NCBI GenBank assembly: GCA_904066235.2 | Contig: CAJFCV020000002.1 | Span: 620,001 to 684,000, forward strand | Direction: 5' to 3' | Source of the DNA: Bursaphelenchus xylophilus | Taxonomy: Eukaryota > Nematoda > Chromadorea > Rhabditida > Aphelenchoididae | Length of the DNA stretch: 64,000 nucleotides | Part shown: positions 44,575 through 56,920 of the stretch, piece by piece | How positions within the stretch are numbered: the first letter of the stretch is position 1 | How the letters are laid out: every line of letters starts with the position of its first letter | Notes under the pieces: generated by a model | Told to the model about the DNA's origin: nothing | Seen by the model: only the letters and a program-made list of their open reading frames with translations | The model's database searches: none | Translations under genes and position numbers: made by a program

Positions 44575-44991
44575 ACATGTTTTCGCACCGTGCGGACGCA
44601 CGAATTCGGCGTTGCGACGAGGTGTCGCGCGATAAAAGTTTGGCGGGGTGCGAAAAGAGAGCGCACTGTGCGTTCGGTTGGCCTTTTCAAAACAATTTTT
44701 TGCACTGTGCGGCGTCGCAGTGCACCGTGAGTTTCACTCGTCGCCGCGCGACAAGTTTGTTGCGCGACGGCGTCTTGACATGTCTGCACAGTGCGCTGTC
44801 GCGCATGAGATTTGTCGCGCGGCGACAAGAAAAATTTAGGGTGCAATGCGACCCCGCACAGTGAAAAAAGGGTGTTTTGAAAAGGGTAAACAACGCACAG
44901 TGCGTTCGTCATTCGCACCCCGCCAAATTTTTATCGCGCGAAACCTCGTCGCAACGCCGAATTCATGCGTCCGCGCGGTGCGAAAACATGT
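44575..44991. mobile_element. GC-rich fold-back element, 417 bp
   Basis: Begins ACATGTTTTCGCACC and ends with the exact complement; arms of about 190 bp pair nearly throughout, including 'gaattcggcgttgcgacgag' and several GCGCACTGTGCG-like blocks. Strikingly rich in GC and CpG compared with its surroundings. Open frames within it recur on both strands because of the symmetry. Confidence 0.8.
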
Positions 44992-45017
44992 CAAGACACT
45001 TTGTGACTCGCCTAATC

Positions 45018-45174
45018 TCATTCTGTCGGGAAAATAATGAGCACAATATCGCATTGAAAATCGTACCGCTGTGGAGGAAAAAAATGTATCGCGGAAAAAT
45101 CAAATCGCTTTTAATACTTCAGCGACGTGATCGGGGAGTAGCGAAATTGTGCTCATTATTTTCCCGACAGACTG
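45018..45174. mobile_element. R3 palindromic MITE
   Basis: Ends CTGTCGGGAAAATAATGAGC and GCTCATTATTTTCCCGACAG. Confidence 0.85.
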
Positions 45175-45817
45175 ACACGACTGAAGGAACGGGTAAATTA
45201 CGGTATCGGATCGTCATTGTCATCATTTGCATACCATTTAGATAAATAAACCACGATTGCTACGGAGGCTGGGAAAGCCCCAAGGCCATATCCATATTTG
45301 TCGGAAAATATAAACAAAATTTGCATAATTTCTGGTCTCTCTTTATGGCGTCTGCGCATAATAACACAGCCGTCTAAACCCTTTGCAATTATTATTTTAA
45401 TCATTATTATAATCATCGTAAGGCGTCTAATACGGGCTCCTTTTTCGATTAGAACTCTTATTACGTTCATTGCGCGGTTAAGTTTATTTAAGATACGAAT
45501 AAAAAGCCGAAAATTATCGCGCTCCTCCGCATACCGTGAAGCAATTTGGAGCCTAATCGGATCATGCATAGTTACGTTTCGAAAACAACTATTATTGTCC
45601 GTAATTGTAGCCTACATCACAACCCCCACATCAGCATTCAATTCCCGGAGATAATTCGGTTATAACGAGTAGCGAATGGTTCGAGCATTAAACTGGTCTA
45701 GTCTGTGCTGGATGGGTTTAGCATTGGGCGTTAAATGACGGGAAGGGAGAAAGCTTCTTTGACCGGGGAAGTGCTTAAAGTGTGGTGTGTTGTGCAGATT
45801 TTGATGGAACTTGGCTC
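45175..45817. other. Spacer with an unsupported open frame
   Basis: A minus-strand frame of 123 codons (45569-45198) is present but has no splice context, homology or signal peptide. No repeat recognised. Confidence 0.4.
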
Positions 45818-46268
45818 ACTGGGAAAGTACCCCATATGCAAAGCTCAGAATCTTTTAAAATTTAGCGCACAGGTCGGGGACGAACTTTATATCAATTCCT
45901 AAAAGTTTTAGCTAGCGCTTTCCAAGCGCCGCCGAGATATTGAACGATCTTTGCCGCCGAGAGAGTACGCTAAACGCGGAGAGCAGTCAGAGAGAAAAAC
46001 ACTTTTTGATCATAACTTCGCTAGTTTCGCGCGGAAAAAATGATTTTTTATGGAAATATTACCCTTACGTGGTAGAAATTGGCATGAATCTTTTCGTGCC
46101 GAAGTTCGGCAAAAATTGGCGAATTTTCGCCGACTTTCGATCTTAAAATCTCGGTTGTTTCTACAAAGCGCGAGCTAGGATTCTCGCATGTGTTTTAGTA
46201 GAAGTTATTTTAAATTTGTGCCAAGTTTCATCAAAACCTGAGCGTCGCACTTGGGGTACTTCCCCTGT
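45818..46268. mobile_element. R2 element
   Basis: 'actgggaaagtacccc' at the left (internal part mutated) and 'gcgtcgcacttggggtactt' at the right. A weaker R2-like start lies at 45765. Confidence 0.75.
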
Positions 46269-48311
46269 AAAAATCAAGGCATTTAGCGCGAAATTGGTAG
46301 TATCATAGCCAAAAGCGATTTGTCCTGTGTTCGATCTTCACATTTGGCACTCTTTCTCTCTCTCGTCGGCAAAGATTTGAACATTTCGGCTGAAAAGCGA
46401 GGGCTAAAATCTCTGCGAATTGATATGCGATCTGGCCCATTAGGTATGTGCAAAATAAAAAGTCTGAGCATTGCCCTTTGACGCCTTTTGTAAGAAGCTG
46501 TCCAAGGTCAAAATCTAGAAAATTCATGAGTGAATACGATGATTTCTTATGTGGTTTAGCCAGGTGGTACGTTTGTCGTGAATGATTTAGAGGTACGATA
46601 TTCCAATCTCATTTGTTTTCGAAATTTCAAAGTGCATTATTTCAGAGGTTTAACCCTGTGAAAGTTATTCTAAGCTGTTAAAATTTCTTACGAAATTCAC
46701 TTTTTTCCTACTGTACGTAAACAAGTTACGCGTTGTTTTGCGCAACTCATTATAATCAAATTTCCAGCTGTTTAATTCGGTAATTGAAAACGGTTTATAC
46801 ATTTAATATAATCACGTCACAAAGGTCAAGCTAGACTTTTCTTTTCCCTATTTTTGTGTTATTGTTATTTTGGGAGCATGCATGCTACTGCCGGGAATAG
46901 CGCTTATTGTGGGGCCGGAATTTTATAGCAATTTCGAGTTTTTTTTTGGGAAGGAGCAGAAATCAAAGGCCAAAAACTGACGAGGAATAATAGGAACAAA
47001 AGAAAAAGTTACTGTGTAGCCTCCAGACATGTCTGGAGGGCCGGGATTTTGGCAATTTGGAAATTTAAGGCGTCCAGGCCTCGCCAAGTTCGGCTCGGTT
47101 CTTTACGAAATTTCAAAGCCCGATCGGCCCATTGAGATCTATAACTTTCCCGCACTTAAAAAAAATTTTTTTGAATAATTTTAAATTTCAAGTTTCCCGC
47201 CATTTTGTATATAACTTGGCTAGTTTCGTGCGGGAAAAAATCATTTTTTGTGTAAACATTACCCTCTATGTGCTTTTTGGCTCCATGTGGGCTGTCAAAT
47301 TGCAAACCCCAAATTGAATAAACCTTGTCATTCTGCTAAAATACGGCCAAAGTGAAAAAAATATGAAATTAAAAAAATGTGGCCAAACTGAAAAAAAAAT
47401 ATTGGCGTTTGGCCAAATTGAAAAAATCTTTATTTGGCCACATTTTTTCATTTTGGCCAAACGCTTTTCCCGCTTGGTCACATTTTTTTCACGGTTGCAA
47501 AATTTTTTTCAGATTTGGCCAAATTTTTTTTAATTTGGCCATATTTTTGCACCATGCCCATAATTTGTTCGATTTGGTCAGATTATGTGATCTTGGGGGG
47601 TTCATTCTCCTAACGGGGGCAACAGGACCTTTATAGCGATCGATTTTAAAGACTATGAAAAAGTCCTAGTAAATCGACACAGCTTTGCTTTAGTCATCAT
47701 TTAAAAAACATCTTCCTTCACGTCCTTTTGAGGTAAAATCTGTTTTCTCAACTACTATAATAAATACATGCAATTTACCGGGCGCTAGCAGGGCATATGG
47801 CGGATTTGTTCGCTTTTTCTGCAAAAATATGTCGCTTCATTTTCCAGAGATCACTATATGATGCCATTTTGGCTGCGATAATGCAAGCCTCTTATAATGT
47901 TAGAAGTAGATGTTATGCAGTTCATCAGCCATTTTGATCGGCTTAAATCAACAGAGACTCAATAAGACGGCTTGATGGCGAAATTTTGAACACATTTATC
48001 ACACATTCCCGATAAGTCGGTTAGATTTTGATCTCGACGGCTAACAAGGAAGCCAGACGGACTTGTTGTTGGACCGAAGATCCTTTAGTTTAAAGCTAAG
48101 TATAAAAGCAAAGGATCTTCGAGGCCTTTGCATTATTGTGAATTTGATATCATACTGTAGGTTATCCGTTGGTTCTTGATAGTTCACTTTGTTCCTTTCA
48201 CTCAGTAAATCGTATTGAGGAGAAGTCTTCGAAGCCTTTGCTTTATCGCTAATTTGACGTCATACCGTTGGTTCATGATAGTTCATTTTCACTACATAGA
48301 ATGCTGATATA
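46269..48311. other. Intergenic region with decayed repeats
   Basis: 46280-46490 and 47100-47280 contain R2-like internal segments without ends. 47340-47570 is a run of 'ttggccaaattgaaaaa'-like units in both orientations. A perfect 20-bp palindrome lies at 47020-47039. No gene seen. Confidence 0.5.
47020..47039. other. Perfect 20-bp palindrome
   Basis: CCTCCAGACATGTCTGGAGG. Its centre AGACATGTCT fits the p53-family half-site consensus RRRCWWGYYY. There is no neighbouring second half-site or gene, so any function is speculative. Confidence 0.5.
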
Positions 48312-48473
48312 CAGTGAAGGACCTGATCCAGTGGCAAAAAACGTACCATTTTGCATCCGGGAAGCATTAAAAATGTGGTAAAATGCTTCCCTCTCCAAGT
48401 GAAAAAACTCAGATTTCAAAAGCGCGCCCGCTCTCTTTGTGAGGAGCCGTTCAAAACGAAGTTTTTTCACTTA

Positions 48474-49367
48474 CAAGGGCTCGGCAAAACCTCGTCCCCT
48501 GGTTTTTTTGAAACATATACCATTTGAAAGAGCGTAAAAAACTGGTCTAGAAGCGACTTTTATTAGCTGCTATTACCCACTTACGCGCTGGCTAGCGAGA
48601 ATTTTTTAGTTCTAGGCTAGTCTCACGCTTCATTTGAGAAAACAAACGCGATCGGTTTTAAAAGCAAACCGAAGCAGTGCTTCGGTGGCCTAGTGGGGAA
48701 AGGCGCTGCTCAAGGACCTGCGAAGCGGGTTTTGAACGCCTCTTTTGAATTTTTTAATTTTTCTGGCTAATATGGAACAAATAGAGTCAGAAAGTTATGT
48801 TTAATTTTTGACTAGACTTTTGTGTATACTCAGGTCCATTTTAAAAGAAAAAACTACAACTTTTTCGTTTTTTTTTTATTTTGGCCTCTTTGACCTTGTA
48901 GTGGGACATCCTGGGTGGTTGAAACTTTCGAAGGCTTTCATATTTTTACTAGGAATGCCCGCTAACGGAAAGTACGTAAAAATTGAGTCTGAAAACATCA
49001 TACATGTTTGGAACATCTTCGTTTGTCTTGAGTTACAGGACCTAAAACATCGCGCAATCACTCATTGAGTACATCAACCTGAATGTCTCAAACTCAGAAA
49101 ACCTTTTGTTTTTTTTTGACATAGGTTGAAGCTTCAACCTCATAAATGACTAATATTTATATGAAAAGTGATTATTCGATCTCGTTCACGTCTCAGAAGC
49201 AAAGAGTTCCAAAATCCAATTTGGAAATTTTAAAAAATGCCCGCTAGCCAGCTCGTAAGTGGATAATAGCAGCTAATTTAAGGTGATCCTAGACCAGTTT
49301 TTTACGCTCTTTCGAATGGTATATGTTTCAAGATAAAACCAGGGAACGAGGTTTTGCCGAGCCCTTG
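48474..49367. mobile_element. PIF/Harbinger-like element, TTA target duplication, carrying a tRNA-like module
   Basis: Termini CAAGGGCTCGGCAAAACCTC and complement; inverted arms of about 130 bp with a few mismatches. TTA at 48471-48473 and 49368-49370. Another R1 copy (53210-53220) reads 'cacttagagaggg', showing the empty site. The only sizeable frame (48808-49068, 86 codons) is not recognisable, so the element is non-autonomous or decayed. Confidence 0.8.
48679..48747 (+). other. tRNA-like (A box / B box) sequence inside the element
   Basis: A-box-like TGGCCTAGTGG at 48686-48696 and B-box-like GGTTTTGAACGCC at 48728-48740, 42 nt apart as in a class I tRNA, followed by TCTTTT. Stems are imperfect, so it is not a functional tRNA call. 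Confidence 0.55.
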
Positions 49368-49454
49368 TTAGAGAGGGAAGCATTTTGCCACATTTTTGAT
49401 ACATCCCGGATTCAAAATGGCAGGTTTTCTGCCACTGGATCAGGTCCGCCACTG

Positions 49455-50783
49455 TACAATATTCCATTTCGTGTTTGCTGAGGAGACTCCAAGGGAGCAC
49501 GTCCTTTCTCAAGGCCTGCAAAAGTGACTGAAGATTTAGGGAGCGATTCTAGTTTTTCTTCCGCTTCAGGCAGCGGAAGAGATGGTTGATTTTGCGCGTT
49601 ACTGTACTCGAGCCGAACTTCTAGGTTAAAAATCAAGGCCGCCTTGGCTTTTGACCTAGAAAAAGTAGAAAATAGAAAGAAGGTGCAAACGTCTTGCAAA
49701 AGTGGAAAACAAAAGATAAAATTAAAACTGTATCACTTTTGTAGTCATTTTAATAATTTTTAAGGCCTTTTGTATGTAGCTTCAATCTGACCTGTACCAA
49801 TTGTTGTTACACTAGAAATCACAAGTGTGCTTAAACTAAGAGAGGGGGCGGCTTCTAAAAACCGACCCGAGTGCCGTGTCTAGCTTGAATTAATTATCCT
49901 GTTGGTGAACTTGAACATATTCTAAATGCTTCACGCAAAACCTTTTATTGAGTTGTAGCCATTTTAATCCTCTTGACGGTGGGTGCACCAATGCTTTGTC
50001 TCGTGCATAAGATGGAAAATTTAGACCTTACACCAACTTTTGTTAAAATATGGGAGAATAGCGCTACAGATAGTAGGTGATTTGTTCCACCGTTTCTTCT
50101 TCAAGGTACCTTTTTTTCAATTTTTAGTTGATAAAATCATCGTCATTTTCCCTTCGAGACACATGATAAACTCGCAAATTCTAAAAGTATTTTTTTTTGC
50201 ATAGGGCTCTCTGCGGTAGAAACAGGTATGCAACATTTCATGCCCAGATTTGCAAAGAAGCCTCCCATTTTTTCCAGCTCTCGTCCTAAAAATCTCGATT
50301 GTTTTTGCAAAGCGCAAGATCTTGAATATGTCGCAAAAAATTCTAAATTTGCCCTCCGTTTCATCAAGGTATGAGTGTCGCACTTGGACCACGTCCTCTG
50401 TAAACATCACGTTTCTCCCACGTCAATTTTGGTGGCTTTTAAACAAGGACCTAAAATTTTTGGATTAAAACAGCACAAAAATAAAAGTCCACGTGATATC
50501 CCACATAAAATGGGATGGGTTTCCGAGAATTGTGCTAAGCGAGTATGTTGTTTTTAACGCAATTACATCAGTTCCCATCTTTCAACATGCGAAACGTCCT
50601 CGTTTGTACAAATTAATCCCCCGCAAAGTGCAACGAAGCCATTGTTTGGAGTTGTTTCTTTCAATAGTGTACTATGAGTTCAAGGGATTGAATGCATTAG
50701 AATAAACAACTGAAACAAATATACGTGTTTCTTGCATTTTCATAAATATCTTGTGCCAGTGTAAAGCTGGAAATATTTTACTT
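49455..50783. other. Intergenic region
   Basis: 50150-50405 is a worn R2 copy (gtgtcgcacttggaccac end). A short plus frame 50493-50705 precedes 'gaataaac' but has no supported structure. Otherwise spacer. Confidence 0.45.
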
Positions 50784-51234
50784 ACAAGGGAAGTACTCCA
50801 AGTGCGACGCTCAGATTTTCTTTAAATTTTGCACACACGTCGGGTATGGACTAAATATCAATTCCTGAAAGTTTTAGCTCGCGCTTTGCAGGCGCCACCG
50901 ATATATCGGACGATTTCTGCCGCCGAGAGAGCACGCTAAACGTGGAGAGCGGTCAGAGAGAAAAACGCGTTTTGGCCATAACTTTGGCAGTTTCGTGCGG
51001 AAAAACTTGATTTTTTGTAGAAACATTATCCTTTACGGTAGAAATAGGCATGAAAATTTTCGTGCCGAAATTCGGCAAAAAGTCCTAAATTTTCGCCGAC
51101 TTTCGATCTAAAAATCTCGGTTGTTTCTGCAAAGCGCGAGCTAGAATTCTCGCATATATCTTAGAAAAAAATATTCTAAATTTGTGCCAAGTTTCATGCA
51201 AATCTGAGCGTCGCACTTGGAGTACTTCCCCTGT
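50784..51234. mobile_element. R2 element, well preserved
   Basis: Left 'acaagggaagtactccaagt', right 'cgcacttggagtacttcccc'. A good reference copy of the family. Confidence 0.85.
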
Positions 51235-51349
51235 TAATTTGCAGTGGACATGGTCAAAATGCAACGCTCAGATGAAACCTGACTTAAGTATAGACTACTA
51301 ACGTATTTTGGTTAACTGTTTTTTAGGTTGTAGACAACGAAAAAACACT

Positions 51350-51728
51350 AATTTTTCTAACAACAAGGATTCGAGATTCCTAGCTTTGCTAGGCAATTAA
51401 AAATTTTAGGTAAAAAGTTTCGCAAATTCAAAACTTTTTGCAGAATCTCGGCACGAAAAGTTTCATGCCTATTTCTACCACAGAGGGTAATGTTTCCACA
51501 AAAAATCAATTTTTTCCGCGCGAAACTCGCAAAGTTATACCCAAAAAGTGTTTTTCTCTCTGACTGCTCTCCACGTTTAGTGTATTCTCTCGATCGCAAA
51601 AATGGTTCAATATCTCGGCTTCGCCTTCAAAGCGCGAGCTAAAACTTTCACAAATTGATACTTAGTTCATGACTGAGGTGTGTGCAAAATTTAAAGAAAA
51701 TTTGGGAGTCGCACTTGGGGTACTTAGA
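51350..51728. mobile_element. R2 element, left end missing
   Basis: Opposite internal orientation to the previous copy; ends 'gtcgcacttggggtactta'. Confidence 0.75.
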
Positions 51729-53042
51729 AGTCTTTAGTCTAGCGTCTACCCGAAAGGGCAATGTTTTCACAAAAAACGATTTTTTCATGAGAAATTGGCG
51801 AAGGAATGACTACTTGTACCTTTGTCCTCACGGTTTAGACTTGTTATGCCGTGAGCAATTTCCACGCATGCTACGACTCTAAATTCCCATTATTCTGTCT
51901 CCACAAACAACAACCCTATAAACGAAATCTCACGTAAAATCACAAAACAGATACTGCTATAAATGCATACGGCCCTTAAGTCCTTTTATAAAATCGCAAG
52001 TATACTACTTAGTCCAAGAGCTCTCAAAATCCGCCAAGGGTTTGTAGTGAATACGGTAGTCATGTTATGGCCACACTACTGATTTGTAGTTTTTATCCAC
52101 CCTAATACTGTAACGAGGGCGTTAGTTGTTCAAAATAGACAGCCATCCTTGTCGTATTACTTGTACTATTGTTACTCGAGAAAAAAGAGTATTCTTACTC
52201 TTTCTTTGGCTTCTTTTAGTAGCCGAAAAAACCCATCGTGGGCAATTTTATGTTCAATAAAGTTTATAGCGTAATTACAAACGTCTGTCGGGAATTTGTT
52301 GGGGGAACTGGCTAACCTACGCTTTATAAGGACATTCTAGGTCCTCTGAGTTTGTTGTAAGGCCCTCTAGCGCGGTAAAATTCCGAATTTTTTATTACAG
52401 CACGCCTAGGATACGGTAATGCACACTAACTTTCTTTGAGCTTTGGCCGCTGCATATTGCCTTTTTAAAGGTCTTCTCTTTATTATTTGCCAATATTTTT
52501 TTAATTTCCGATATTGTAGCAATAAAAGGCGATAATCGGGATTCAGTATCTGCAAGAGGGTGGAGGCGCCGCAAAATGTAAATCATCATATGTCAGACTA
52601 ACTATAAGTTGTTATTTGGCAGGGTATAAGCCCCGGTTCAATGCCACGATCGGCTTTGGCTTCCGGATCGGCAAGCTGCTTTGAATGCTAGATTCTCTAA
52701 GCTATTTATTTTGTTTGTGTAGTAACAATTTTACTAAAAGGCATTGCTGAGAAAGGTATAGTATTTGACTGCGGTTGCTATGCATTGATATATTGATATA
52801 ATATTTTGAGGCATTTTACATGTGCTTCCATCAATAATTTCTGGATAAAAATTACGGATATTCTTTTTTTTGCCGTCAATTTTGGTTTTTTAGATGTTAA
52901 AATAACTTAGGGTAAAGAAAACTAACCTTATTAACAGCTAAAATTAGGAAAAGTAGAAATGTTGCAAGTCTTTGCCAAGTCTCCGCCGAGCCTTCGCCAA
53001 GGTCCACCGGCCATCCAACGGCTCTGCCAGGCCTCGTAGGTA
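51729..53042. other. Intergenic spacer
   Basis: No exon, RNA gene or repeat recognised. Confidence 0.5.
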
Positions 53043-53298
53043 CAGTGGGACCTGATCCAGTGGCAAAAAACGTATCATTTTGCCTCCAGGAAGCATCAAA
53101 AATTTAGCAAAAAACCTCCCTCTCCAAGTAAAAAAAATTCAGATTTCAAAAGCGCTTCCGCTCCTTTTGTGTGGAAAAAGATCGCGCCCTTCAAAACAAA
53201 GTTTTTTCACTTAGAGAGGGAAGCATTTTGCCACATTTTTGATGCTTCCCGGATGCAAAATGGTACGTTTTTGGTCCATTGGATCAGGTCCTCCACTG
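53043..53298. mobile_element. R1 MITE, full copy
   Basis: Ends TACAGTGGGACC and GGTCCTCCACTGTA; right arm has the 'cacttagagaggg' variant. Confidence 0.88.
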
Positions 53299-53454
53299 TA
53301 CATTCTACAACTTTTTTTTCGGTGTGTTCACGTACCCTAAGCCTCCAACCGATCGATTTTGTGTTGACCCGAACTGTCGTTGACCCGAAAAGTCGATACG
53401 CGAATTTTTCCTCTCTATGATGACTCAAGTTCACTTTTTTAAAGTTAATTTCCA

Positions 53455-53933
53455 TTACGCTGAACATGAGTGATAAGTGTTTTCGTTTTGAGATTGTATT
53501 CTCATTATTGAAGTTGCCCTTGGACAAGCATTCAACTTGAAAAATGATATTACAGTACTCGAGTCTGCCCCCCCCTTTTTTTTAAATAACCGAATTTCTT
53601 TCGCAACAGTGTCAACTATACACATATTGCTCCATTCCAAATACCTTGCCCTTTTCGGAGCCGAGTAGATTACGCCTTTGCAAATAACCGAACCCGTTTC
53701 GAGTGCATACGTATTTGAAACATTCGAAAATATCACGAATTTTGCGACACGATACCGGTGCAACCGCACGTAAAACTCAGCCGTCTGCAAAAGAAATTGA
53801 GCTGTGGTGATTTTATATTCATATTTATTATTACTACGGACTTATTTGAAGGAAGTAATAAATATAAAAGGTTGGCGAAAGAACGTTTGGAAGTGCAAGA
53901 TTTCATACGGTCTGAGTAAGGTTTGAATGGCAA
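53455..53933 (-). CDS. Weak two-exon gene candidate
   Basis: Minus strand exons 53933-53838 and 53784 to at most 53455, joined across a 53-nt intron with a gta...ttttgcag structure; phase 0; up to 142 aa. The second exon looks coding (TAEFYVRLHRYRVAKFVIF ... VICKGVIYSAPKRARYLEWS), but an A8/G8 homopolymer run near 53570 makes the 3' part doubtful. No family recognised. Could be a gene, a pseudogene, or a transposon remnant. Confidence 0.3.
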
Positions 53934-54019
53934 ATTTCCCGGTGATTTGTCGATTAATGAGGACTTTATGAAAGAAATTTTTCAGTGGAGGGTGTACGAC
54001 AGCTCACGTATATAATTTA

Positions 54020-54193
54020 ATCAGTTTGTCGGGAAAATAACATGGATTTATCGGCCCTTAAAATCGCCCATCATCGCTTTGCGACGTCTCGCCGCGATTG
54101 GTTAAAAAATAGCGACTGAAACAAGGCGAGACATTTTGCTATGACAAATCCATACTATGTGGTAAATCCACATTATTTTCCCGACAGACTGAT
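54020..54193. mobile_element. R3 palindromic MITE
   Basis: Left 'cagtttgtcgggaaaataac', right 'ttattttcccgacagactga'; arms more diverged than in the 10783 copy. Confidence 0.82.
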
Positions 54194-54273
54194 ATAACCG
54201 AGGTAAATTATATCTTTCGGCAAGGTCGTTATGTCTATGATTTTTTACGCCTACTTGGCAACAAAATTTTCTT

Positions 54274-54440
54274 GCAAGGAAAGTACTTCTATGGGGCATG
54301 GAGTTACAGGTAACATATATCAAAAAATCGCAAATTTTTTCAGAATATGTAAAATTTAGCTGCCTAATTTTGGTTTGTAATGGTGAAAAAATCCTCAGAA
54401 CTTTTCTCGCAACACCACAATGCCCCTTTTTTAAATATAT
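54274..54440. repeat. Old fragment related to the 57894-58485 element
   Basis: 'gcaaggaaagtacttctatg', then 'tagctgcctaattttggttt' in the same order as the left arm of the later element. The right arm is absent. Confidence 0.6.
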
Positions 54441-55302
54441 TGGAACTACTAATTAAGGTGTAGTATTCATCAAATTTGATATTGTAAGACTTGTCAAGAT
54501 GCCAGGGTTTACTTTAGCCCCAAACAAAGCTACCGAGGTGATTTATATCTTACCTTGCCGCCAGTTATAAATCACCTTGATTATATGGCGCCCCAAACAC
54601 TTTGAATTAATTCTCCAAGTGAATATTAATCATGTAAAATGATTATTTACGGTACCACTCATCGTGGCAGGCGTATTCCGAAATCTGCTTAGCGAGAGAT
54701 TGCGCATTATGTTTAAGATGGCCGAATGAAACACGTTCTCCGCAAGGGCTTTTAAAATTCTCTGACAAGTAAAGTTTTTGTTGACGTATTGATTGCATCA
54801 TGTTATAAAGCATCCAAAGTGCTTTTTAAATACAAAAGAAATGAGGTTCAACTTCCATTTTAATAATCTTGATGATGTCTGGAATGAGCGACCTAGAACT
54901 TGCGCGCATTGTTTTGGAAATCTTATTCTAAATCGACGTCAAGTAAGCACCACAATTAGAGCAATGGCAACCTGAAAACACTCATAATAGGCTATAAAAG
55001 AAGAACCGTTTCATTCCGATGACGTCTTCAGCTCGTAGACACTTTAATTAAACATGCATTTCCATTAATGTGTTTGTCGTATGTTGATACTAATTGTACA
55101 AAAACAGCGTGTGACCGGAAATTATCCTTGATAGGAAAAGTGAAGTTTTGTGCATTACTATGTCACATATAAACTTTTGAAAATACAGCTAGCGCTTTGC
55201 AGAGGCCGACGAGGTATGCAACGATCTTTGCGGCTGAAAGAGCGCGTTAAATTCGGAGAGCGGCCAAAGAAGAAATTTTGGCCGCTCTCATTTTTGGTCC
55301 TA
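54441..55302. other. Spacer
   Basis: 55140-55300 contains R2-like internal sequence without termini. Nothing else recognised. Confidence 0.45.
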
Positions 55303-55548
55303 TAGTAGAGGACAGAATCCAGTGGCAAAAAAACGTACCATTTTGCATCCGGGAAGTATCGAAAATGTAGCAAAATACCTCCCTTTCCAAGTGAAAAAAC
55401 TCCGTTTTGAAAAGCGCGCCTTTCCCTCATAAAGAGAGATTTTGAAATCGGAATCTTTCACTTGGAAATGGAGGTATTTTGCCACATTTTTGATACTTCC
55501 GGGATGTAAAATGGTATGTTTTTTGCCATTGGATCAGGTCCACCAATG
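55303..55548. mobile_element. R1 MITE, both ends mutated
   Basis: Left 'tatagtagaggacagaatcc', right 'ggtccaccaatgta'; arms clear. Confidence 0.82.
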
Positions 55549-56517
55549 TATCTATTTTACACACGTTTATCTCAACCGAAAAATCTTGATATTTTCTGTG
55601 GTAGGCACACTGCGATGTCGCCAAGAAATGTAGAAATGTATTGTAGATTTACGCATGAAATTTTATGTTTCATCAAAGTGTGAGAGCGCACTTTGAGTGC
55701 CGAGTACATCTCCCATTTATTGTACTCGGCTCATATGTATTGTAAATCGCACTTCTCTCTGGACTTTTACAAAATTTTCCTTTGTTTTATATTCTTTGTT
55801 ATGTTAGTTGAATTGTACTAAGATAGGTAAACTGGAAACTTTGCAAAAAAAATATGTAGCTGTAATGTGTAAAAACAGCTTCAGCTAGAGCCGTAGTCGG
55901 CAGTGTAAAACGGCTTCAGATAGAAGACTGTAAACTTGTTTGTCATCGTATTGTAATTTTGTAGGAGACATGGTAATTCTTCGCTAGATTCTTATTTAAA
56001 TTCCATAATCCACGTCTGTGTGAGGATCTTATGAGGCGTTCTGTCGACCTTGTAGTCATTATTATGCATTAATTCGAGGAAATTGTTATTTTCCAGTCTC
56101 AAAGGTAGTGATTAACTGTAATAAGATGCTATGTAAAAACGGATATGTTCGCTGACGTGCTTGATAGGTTAGCTTGCCATTGTTTGCCAACTATTGTAGC
56201 TTTATTGGAACAGAGAATTAGTTGTAGCTCATGACGTTTTTTATGTCTACGTCTGGTTCAAAGTTTAGTGAAAAGATGGGTGCTAACTTTTTTGGGTACG
56301 TAAAGCCAAAGATTATTATTTTTCGTCTGCATAGCCCTCTTTATATATGCGATCTCTCGCAAAAATATTGGCAATTATATGCCAATATTTTGGCACCTGA
56401 TCAAGAATGTATGTATAGAGTCTGACATGCCTAATTAAGACTTAAGGCTATGTAGAATACCCCGACGTTTTCTTATCCTCTTATACCAAGCATGTTCTCA
56501 TTAATAGTTCTTTATTC
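55549..56517. other. Intergenic spacer
   Basis: No exon or repeat recognised. Confidence 0.5.
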
Positions 56518-56920
56518 ACAAGGGAAGTACCCCAAGTGCGACGTTCAGATTTTGATGAAACTTGGCACAAATTTAGAACAATTTTTTCTAAGATATATGC
56601 GAGAATCCCACCTCGCACTTTGCAGAAACAATCGAGATTTTTAGATTGAAAGTTGGCCAAAACGTAAGACCTTTTGCCGAATTTCGGCACGAAATCTTTC
56701 ATGCCTATTTTTACCATAGAGGGTAATGTTTGCACAAAAAATGATTTTTTCCCTAGCCAAGTTATCATCAAAAAGTGTTTTTTTTTCTCTGACCGCTCTC
56801 CGCAGTTAGCGTACTCTCTCGGCGACAAAAATCGTTTAATATCTCGGCGACGCTTGCAAAGCGCGAGCTAAAACTTGAAAGAATTGATATTTATTTAGTT
56901 CATGCCCGACGTGTGTGCAA
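56518..56920. mobile_element. R2 element, right end missing
   Basis: Starts 'acaagggaagtaccccaagt'; breaks off after 'cgacgtgtgtgcaaa'. Confidence 0.78.

Larger units (their letters stand above)
48312..49454. mobile_element. R1 MITE split by an 894-bp element
   Basis: Left half 48312-48470 (starts TACAGTGAAGGACC), right half from 49371 to 49454 (GGTCCGCCACTGTA). The break lies in the 'ttttttcactta/gagaggg' part of the right arm. Confidence 0.9.

Noticed and set aside
44265..44918. 217-codon minus-strand open frame
   Set aside because: It runs through one half of the GC-rich fold-back; the mirror arm gives matching frames. GC-rich palindromes lack stop codons by composition.
45198..45569. 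123-codon minus-strand frame
   Set aside because: No homology recognised, no signal peptide or splice sites, composition of spacer; chance open frame is as likely.
48679..48747. Functional tRNA gene
   Set aside because: A and B boxes are present but stems do not pair properly and B box is degenerate; called tRNA-like only.
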